Source: an uncultured Lachnospiraceae bacterium (GTDB lineage: Bacteria; Bacillota; Clostridia; Lachnospirales; Lachnospiraceae). Taken from it: DNA of 64,000 nt. Positions 59,147 through 64,000 of the stretch are shown one piece after another. Where the stretch lies: the NCBI GenBank assembly GCA_910577655.1, contig CAJTOW010000004.1:1-64000 (forward strand), read 5' to 3'. Each line of letters begins with the position of its first letter. Position 1 is the stretch's first letter. The notes beneath the pieces were generated by a model that saw nothing but the letters and a program-made list of their open reading frames with translations, made no database searches and had not been told where the DNA came from. The position numbers and the translations under genes were made by a program.

Positions 59147-60793
59147 ATGGCCAACCTTTTACTTCACATCATATATCTGTGCACCATAGGCATGTCCCTT
59201 TACACCGCCTGCTGGCTCCTCTTAAAAGGGGACCGGAACGGGACTACCGTGTCCCTGGCGGCCTGCCAGATCCTGATCATTATCTGGTGCATTCCCCAGA
59301 TGTTTTTGTGGACTGTGACCCAGGTGGAGATCAAATATCTGACCTATGGAATTTCCTATGTGGGAATCAGCTTTATCGGTCCGGCCTGGCTGGAATTCTC
59401 CTTCCGGTACTGCGCAAAGCAGATCGGATGGCCGGGGCGTGTCCTGCTCTTTGGCATTTCCGCACTGAACTATGCCATGTTTCTGTGCAATGATTCCCTC
59501 CACCTGTTTTACCGGGAATTCACCATGGAGCAGGTGGTATATGGGCCGGTGTTTTATTTTCATATGCTGTATACCTATCTGTGCGTCATCAGCGGGATCG
59601 CGGTGGTCATGAGTGAATTTGTCCGTAAGCGGGTAACCGCATTGCCGCTGGTGCTGATTTCCCTGTCGGCAGCGATTCCTCTGGCCTTCAATCTTTTGTA
59701 TCTTTCCAGGGCAGTAGAATCCAGCTTCGATCTGACACCGCCGGTTTTTTCCTTATCCAGCCTGCTGATGCTGCTGGCAGTATTCCGCTATGATTTTCTG
59801 GATATCAATGCCATGGCCTTTGGACAGATCTTCGCGTCCATATCCGAAGGTGTGATCATCTACAACCGGAGAGGGCGGATCACCTACTGCAATCAGGCGG
59901 CGGCCCGGTGGATGCGGATTGCGGAGGGGGACTTTTTCGAGACTCTTAAACAGCAGGTGGCGCAGCCGGAGCTTTCCCTGGAAGATGGTACAAGACTGCG
60001 GGTCCGCCAGTATATCAACCAGGACCGGAACGGCCACCGGACGGCAGGTACCGTGATCCTGACCGATGTCACCGAATATTACGAACTGCTGAGGAAGAAC
60101 GGGGAGCTGGAGCAGTTCCGGATGAATCTGGCGGTGGAGCAGGAGCGCAACCGGATTGCCCAGGAGGTTCACGATACCACCGGCCACACCCTGACCATGA
60201 TCCAGTCCCTGCTGAGGCTGATGCGGGCGGAGACGGAAGCTGCCCGGGAAAAAATGGATGAGAGACCTTTACCAGAGAATCCTCAGCCATCAGAATCCCC
60301 CATGTACCAGTATCTGGCCCAGGCCCAGGATCTGGCAGCAGGCGGGATCCGGGAGCTGCGCTGCGCCATCAATGAGATGCGCCGGGGAGGCAGCGCCATG
60401 ACCGTCACCCAGGGAATCCGGCAGCTGGCAGCAGGGGTACACGAGATGGAGATGGAAGTGGAAATCCAGGGAGAGGACAGCGAAGACTACACCTCCCTGG
60501 CCCCCGTGGTCTATGCCTGCTTCCGGGAAGCTATTACCAATGCTCTCAAGTACGCCGGTGCTTCCCGTATGGACGTGATCGTGAAATTCGACCCGGCCAG
60601 ACTGAGCCTCTACATATTCGACAACGGCCAGGGCTGCGCAGACATTCAGGAAAATAACGGCCTGCGGGGGATTCGCGAACGTGCCCTTGCATTCGGCGGT
60701 ACCGTCCGGGTCATGAGTGCAGAGGGGGAGGGCTTTCAGATTGTTTTGGAGCTTCCGGTTCATGATTCATGTAACAGTTCAGATGCCCCCTGA
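59147..60793 (+). CDS. Sensor histidine kinase with 7TM N-terminus (HisKA_3 type)
   Basis: A 548-residue kinase. Residues 1-225 contain seven membrane helices of the histidine-kinase 7TM sensor family. A PAS-like domain follows (FGQIFASISEGVIIYNRRGRITYCNQAAARWM). The HisKA_3 phosphoacceptor is EQERNRIAQEVHDTTGHTLTMIQ, and the ATPase has REAITNALKYAGAS, FDNGQGC and GLRGIRERA. The last residues (CNSSDAP) and stop are encoded by a palindromic repeat. A NarL-type response regulator follows after a 540-bp pseudogene. Confidence 0.92.
   Translation: MANLLLHIIYLCTIGMSLYTACWLLLKGDRNGTTVSLAACQILIIIWCIPQMFLWTVTQVEIKYLTYGISYVGISFIGPAWLEFSFRYCAKQIGWPGRVLLFGISALNYAMFLCNDSLHLFYREFTMEQVVYGPVFYFHMLYTYLCVISGIAVVMSEFVRKRVTALPLVLISLSAAIPLAFNLLYLSRAVESSFDLTPPVFSLSSLLMLLAVFRYDFLDINAMAFGQIFASISEGVIIYNRRGRITYCNQAAARWMRIAEGDFFETLKQQVAQPELSLEDGTRLRVRQYINQDRNGHRTAGTVILTDVTEYYELLRKNGELEQFRMNLAVEQERNRIAQEVHDTTGHTLTMIQSLLRLMRAETEAAREKMDERPLPENPQPSESPMYQYLAQAQDLAAGGIRELRCAINEMRRGGSAMTVTQGIRQLAAGVHEMEMEVEIQGEDSEDYTSLAPVVYACFREAITNALKYAGASRMDVIVKFDPARLSLYIFDNGQGCADIQENNGLRGIRERALAFGGTVRVMSAEGEGFQIVLELPVHDSCNSSDAP
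60771..60781. repeat. Palindromic-repeat arm at the kinase 3' end
   Basis: GTAACAGTTCA, with a decayed right arm (GGAAGTTCAG). It encodes the CNSS of the kinase C-terminus. Confidence 0.7.
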
Positions 60794-60796
60794 CGG

Positions 60797-61330
60797 AAGT
60801 TCAGCTACCGGGATATCAAAGGAGTCTATACCATCGTCCTGATCCAGAAAAGCACCCGTGAATTCCGCAGGTATCCGGGGAAATACCTCCATTATTTTGC
60901 CCAGGCCAGCAATACCGGGTTAAAGCTGGACCTGATGCAGAAATACCTGCTGATTCCTCTTGACATCTTCCGGAAATGCCTGCAAAATAGAAGAAAAGAA
61001 GCAGGAAATCCCCGGAAGGCCGGAACCATCAGACTCAAGAACAGCAGAAACGGGTGGTGGAGAAGCAGAAACGCCTGCTGGAAAAACAGAAACAGATGAT
61101 CGGACAGAATGAGAAAACAATAGAGCAGAATGAGAAAACGATAGAGCAGCTGAGAAGGGAGGCAGAGCAGCAGAAAAAAGAGGTAGAGCAGCAGAAAAAA
61201 AGAGGCAGAGCGGCAGAATAAAGAACTGTCGTTCCAGCTGGAAAGAGAGCGTCAGGCGCGGGAGCAGGAGCATAGGGAGCTGGAACGTCTGAAAGCCCTG
61301 CTGGCTGCTGGAGCAAAGGAGGGAATCCCA
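60797..61330 (+). pseudogene. Decayed Rpn/PD-(D/E)XK transposase-type gene
   Basis: Frame 1 reads FSYRDIKGVYTIVLIQKSTREFR, YPGKYLHYFAQASNTGLKLDLM and KYLLIPLDIF, the C-terminal part of the Rpn-type PD-(D/E)XK nuclease / transposase family. A frameshift near 60985-61030 moves to a coiled coil (VVEKQKRLLEKQKQMIGQNEKTIEQ), and another near 61200 to NKELSFQLERERQAREQEHRELERLKALL. The catalytic N-terminus is absent. The stop TGA overlaps the ATG of the response regulator. It interrupts the two-component pair. Confidence 0.75.
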
Positions 61331-61989
61331 TGATCAAAGTAATCATCGCAGACGACATCCAGATCCTCCGCCAGGGTCTTGAGGCTATTCTGGTGCGGGA
61401 TCCGGAGATCCAGGTAGCCGGTCTGGCGGCCAATGGCAAAGAGGCTCTGGCTCTGTGCAGCCAGCACCATCCGGATGTAGTTCTGATGGACATGCGCATG
61501 CCGGAATACGACGGAAGCTGGGGGATTTGCCGGATCAAACAGCAGTTTCCGGATATCCGGGTACTGGTTCTGACCACCTTTGACGACGACGAGACGGTGG
61601 AAGCGGCTTTGTCCAGCGGCGCGGACGGCTATATCCTCAAGGAGATGGAAGATGAGAAAGTGATCCAGTCCGTGAAGGCAGTCTGCGCCGGGATGCGGAT
61701 CTTTGGTGACAGTGTTTTTGAAGGCATGCGGCGTCAGATGAACCCGGTTCATGGAGCCGGAGAGACCCAGGGTGGCATGGGGGATGCGGACATGGCCGCC
61801 AGGATCACGGACCGGGAGCGGGATATCATGCGATGTGTGGCCCGCGGCATGGACAACAAGGAGATTGCGGCGGAGCTCTTCCTGGCGGAAGGAACTGTCC
61901 GCAACAATATCTCCCGGCTGCTGGAGAAGCTGAAGCTGAAGGACCGTACCCAGCTGGCAGTATTTACGGTAAAGAACAAGCTGGATTAG
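61330..61989 (+). CDS. NarL/LuxR family response regulator
   Basis: A 219-residue regulator. The receiver domain has the acidic pair (VIIADDIQILRQG), phospho-acceptor Asp in DVVLMDMRMPEYDG, and the Lys in YILKEM. The C-terminal LuxR helix-turn-helix is ITDRERDIMRCVARGMDNKEIAAELFLAEGTVRNNISRLLEKLKLKDRTQLAVF. AAAGGAGG precedes the ATG at 61330. It pairs with the 7TM kinase upstream, in the LiaRS/DesKR style. Its targets are unknown. Confidence 0.94.
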   Translation: MIKVIIADDIQILRQGLEAILVRDPEIQVAGLAANGKEALALCSQHHPDVVLMDMRMPEYDGSWGICRIKQQFPDIRVLVLTTFDDDETVEAALSSGADGYILKEMEDEKVIQSVKAVCAGMRIFGDSVFEGMRRQMNPVHGAGETQGGMGDADMAARITDRERDIMRCVARGMDNKEIAAELFLAEGTVRNNISRLLEKLKLKDRTQLAVFTVKNKLD

Positions 61990-62024
61990 CTGCATTCCGT
62001 GATTCGTTATGGCAGAACCTGCTG

Positions 62025-63404
62025 TTACCGCAAAAACAGGTGAATCAGCTTGTCATATACCCTTCTGTACGGCTGGTACCGCATAGGCAGATCCAGCCAC
62101 AGCTTCTTATCCACAATACTCTTATAGTGGGAAAAGGTCCGGAAGCCGTCCTTCCCATGATAAGACCCCATACCACTTTCCCCGAAGCCGCCAAAGCCCA
62201 TCTCGCTGGTGGCCAGATGGATGATGGTGTCATTGACACACCCGCCGCCAAAGCTGCACCGGGCCATAACCTTCCGGGCCGTCAGCTTGTCCCTGGTGAA
62301 CAGATAGAGCGCCAGGGGATGGGGCCTGGAATTGATGGTACGAACCGCCTCATCCAAGGAATCGTAGGTCAGCACCGGCAGCACGGGGCCGAAGATTTCC
62401 TCCTGCATGACTGCGTCGGAGAAGGTCACATTCTCCATGACCGTGGGCGCGATCCGCTGCCCTGTGATGTCTGTCATACCTCCGGCAGTCACCTTGTCAT
62501 AGTCGATGAGAGACAGCAGGCGGCAGAAATGCTTCTCATTGATGATCTTTCCATAGTTCTCACTGGCAAGGGGATCCGTGCCGAACTGGCGCGTGATCTG
62601 CTTTTTGATCTCCTTTACCAGTTCTTCCTTCACCGTCTTGTGGCAGTAGATGTAATCGGGAGCCACGCAGGTCTGCCCGCAGTTTAAGAATTTGCCGAAG
62701 ACGATGCGTCTGGCAGCCAGCTTCAGATTGGCAGTTTTGTCCACAATGCAGGGACTTTTTCCGCCCAGCTCCAGGGTCATGGGGGTCAGATGGGCGGCTG
62801 CCTGCCTCATGACTTCCTGGCCTACAGTCTGACTTCCGGTGAAGAATATATAATCGAACCGTTCTTTTAACAGGCAGGTATTTTCCGCCCGTCCTCCCGT
62901 GACTACAGATACCAGCTCCGGGGCGAAGCATTTGCGGACAATCCTGCCTATAAGCCGGCTGGTATTGGGAGAGTAGGCGCTGGGTTTTAACACCACGGTG
63001 TTTCCTGCGGCAATGGCATCTGCCAGGGGATCCATGGTCAGCAGGAACGGATAGTTCCAGGGACTCATGATCAGGGATACACCGTAGGGGGACGGCTTCT
63101 GATAGCTTCTGGAATGGAACTGGGCCAGGGGCGTGGCCACGGTCTTCTCCCGCGCCAGGGAGCGGACATGCTTTAACATATAGGTGATCTCGCTGAGGAC
63201 CAGGCCGGTCTCGCACATATAGCTTTCAAAGCTGCTTTTCCCCAGATCTGCTTTCAGGGCAGCATTGATCTCTGCCTCGTGGGCCTGGATGCATTTCTTC
63301 AGCCGCATCAGGGCCTGGATCCGTGTGCAGACCGGGAGTGTGGTGCCGGTGCGGAAGTAGGCGCGTTGGGTTTCTACAATATTTTTGATTTCCTGTTCTG
63401 TCAT
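62025..63404 (-). CDS. Aldehyde dehydrogenase (ALDH3-like)
   Basis: A 459-residue NAD(P)-dependent aldehyde dehydrogenase of the class 3 / coniferyl type. The catalytic Cys is in FGKFLNCGQTCVAPDY, the general-base Glu in MTLELGGKSPC and the nucleotide loop in FFTGSQTVGQEV. There is no membrane anchor of the kind found in fatty aldehyde dehydrogenase. GGAGGC precedes the ATG. It lies after an iron-type alcohol dehydrogenase gene on the same strand, so alcohol to aldehyde to acid (or the reverse) may be run by the pair. Confidence 0.93.
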   Translation of the reverse strand: MTEQEIKNIVETQRAYFRTGTTLPVCTRIQALMRLKKCIQAHEAEINAALKADLGKSSFESYMCETGLVLSEITYMLKHVRSLAREKTVATPLAQFHSRSYQKPSPYGVSLIMSPWNYPFLLTMDPLADAIAAGNTVVLKPSAYSPNTSRLIGRIVRKCFAPELVSVVTGGRAENTCLLKERFDYIFFTGSQTVGQEVMRQAAAHLTPMTLELGGKSPCIVDKTANLKLAARRIVFGKFLNCGQTCVAPDYIYCHKTVKEELVKEIKKQITRQFGTDPLASENYGKIINEKHFCRLLSLIDYDKVTAGGMTDITGQRIAPTVMENVTFSDAVMQEEIFGPVLPVLTYDSLDEAVRTINSRPHPLALYLFTRDKLTARKVMARCSFGGGCVNDTIIHLATSEMGFGGFGESGMGSYHGKDGFRTFSHYKSIVDKKLWLDLPMRYQPYRRVYDKLIHLFLR

Positions 63405-63476
63405 AATTTGCCTCCATGAACGATTGCAGGTTTCATTTATTCCAGGCCATGGCCATGCCGTAAAGGATGCTGCTTC

Positions 63477-63507
63477 GTGACAGCTCAGACATCCCCTGTA
63501 CTGTTAC
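63477..63507. repeat. Palindromic repeat (GTAACAGTTCA family), degenerate
   Basis: Arms GTGACAGCTCA and TGTACTGTTAC. The right arm gives the TAA stop of the alcohol dehydrogenase gene. Confidence 0.75.
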
Positions 63508-64000
63508 GGCATCAGCTTTCTGTAAAATTTTTCCAGATTCCTGGCATCCATCAGCACCGGAACCGGATACAGAGGGTTGGCTTCCCTGTCTGCATAAGAG
63601 GCCAGCCGGGGAATGTCGGCCAGACAGATATCCGGGATGGTATCCGGAATCCGGAAACGCGTGCGCATGTCACGGATTGCCTGGATGAAGCATTTTGCGG
63701 CGGCTTCATGGGGGGTATTGGGATCTGCCAGTCCGGCGGCCATGGCCAGACAGTGGAGTTTTTTATAGATGGCAGGCCCATAGGCTTCCAGGAAAAGCGG
63801 TAGCAGGATGGCATTGGCAAGTCCGTGGGGAACACCGTATTCCCCGCCCAGGGAGTGGGCCACCGCGTGGATGTAGCCTACATAAGATTTGTTGAAGGCG
63901 TATCCGGCTTGGAAGGATGCTACCAGCATGTTGCGGCGTGCGTTCAGGTCGGCACCATTTGTATAGGCCCGGTCCAGGTTTGCGAAAATCAGCCTTACGG
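63504..64000 (-). CDS. Iron-containing alcohol dehydrogenase, C-terminal part (cut by window edge)
   Basis: The open frame continues without a stop to the end of the window, giving 164 C-terminal residues. SYVGYIHAVAHSLGGEYGVPHGLANAILLP holds two metal-binding His residues of the family. The 5' end lies outside. It would reduce or oxidise an alcohol/aldehyde, in line with the aldehyde dehydrogenase gene that follows it. The TAA stop lies in a palindromic repeat arm. Confidence 0.92.
   Translation of the reverse strand, partial: VRLIFANLDRAYTNGADLNARRNMLVASFQAGYAFNKSYVGYIHAVAHSLGGEYGVPHGLANAILLPLFLEAYGPAIYKKLHCLAMAAGLADPNTPHEAAAKCFIQAIRDMRTRFRIPDTIPDICLADIPRLASYADREANPLYPVPVLMDARNLEKFYRKLMP

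Overview
The window reads as a chromosomal segment of a spore-forming, anaerobic, gut-type Clostridia, most likely Lachnospiraceae. The grounds are a SpoIIID homologue, a T-box leader, strong GGAGG ribosome binding sites, a bile-salt-hydrolase-type amidase, a molybdopterin/Fe-S reductase, and typical firmicute ABC and TAXI-TRAP transporters. No rRNA, tRNA, CRISPR array or prophage was recognised. Genus assignment is inference only.

Layout. 0.1-7.4 kb (minus strand): PatB-type aminotransferase, FAD/NAD oxidoreductase, a molybdopterin oxidoreductase fused in frame to its 4Fe-4S partner, an M24 peptidase and an alpha/beta hydrolase. 7.7-14.7 kb: AraC regulator divergent from a GH2 beta-galactosidase and a GPH sugar symporter, then a LysR regulator. 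14.8-16.1 kb: an unrecognised 418-residue protein. 16.6-27.0 kb: a five-gene peptide ABC importer followed by M20 and C1B peptidases, a peptide uptake and degradation unit. The binding protein appears circularly permuted, and a tandem structured repeat sits inside the operon. 27.4-29.2 kb: an XRE / ImmA-IrrE / PIN trio flanked by about 80-bp direct repeats. 29.5-33.1 kb: Lon-like AAA+ ATPase and an AAA-ATPase/PD-(D/E)XK protein. 33.3-38.4 kb: tryptophan T-box with a TrpB-like synthase, a B3/B4 protein, YitT, and a choloylglycine hydrolase. 38.5-45.4 kb: MerR/GyrI-like regulator; LysR divergent from an amidohydrolase and a TAXI-TRAP transporter that includes a 54-residue membrane protein. 45.6-51.7 kb: SWIM protein, SpoIIID, hybrid histidine kinase, MazG. 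52.0-55.7 kb: a four-gene polyamine-type module (AdoMet decarboxylase, DUF4178, DUF350, membrane spermidine-synthase-like). 55.9-64 kb: DUF4143 remnant, a large membrane protein, a two-component system split by a nuclease pseudogene, aldehyde dehydrogenase, and an iron alcohol dehydrogenase cut by the window edge.

The most striking non-genic feature is a dense population of palindromic interspersed repeats. The main family has GTAACAGTTCA / TGAACTGTTAC arms, about 20 sites in 64 kb. Members carry different inner cargo, including a 136-bp version and a roughly 150-165-bp multi-stem version whose helices appear to covary between copies. Seven genes take their stop codon, and some their last residues, from an arm of this family, and two more genes stop at the edge of a second inverted-repeat family (CTAGAGCGTGTCTG). 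These repeats, the circularly permuted binding protein and the in-frame minisatellite linkers are the best candidates for something undescribed.
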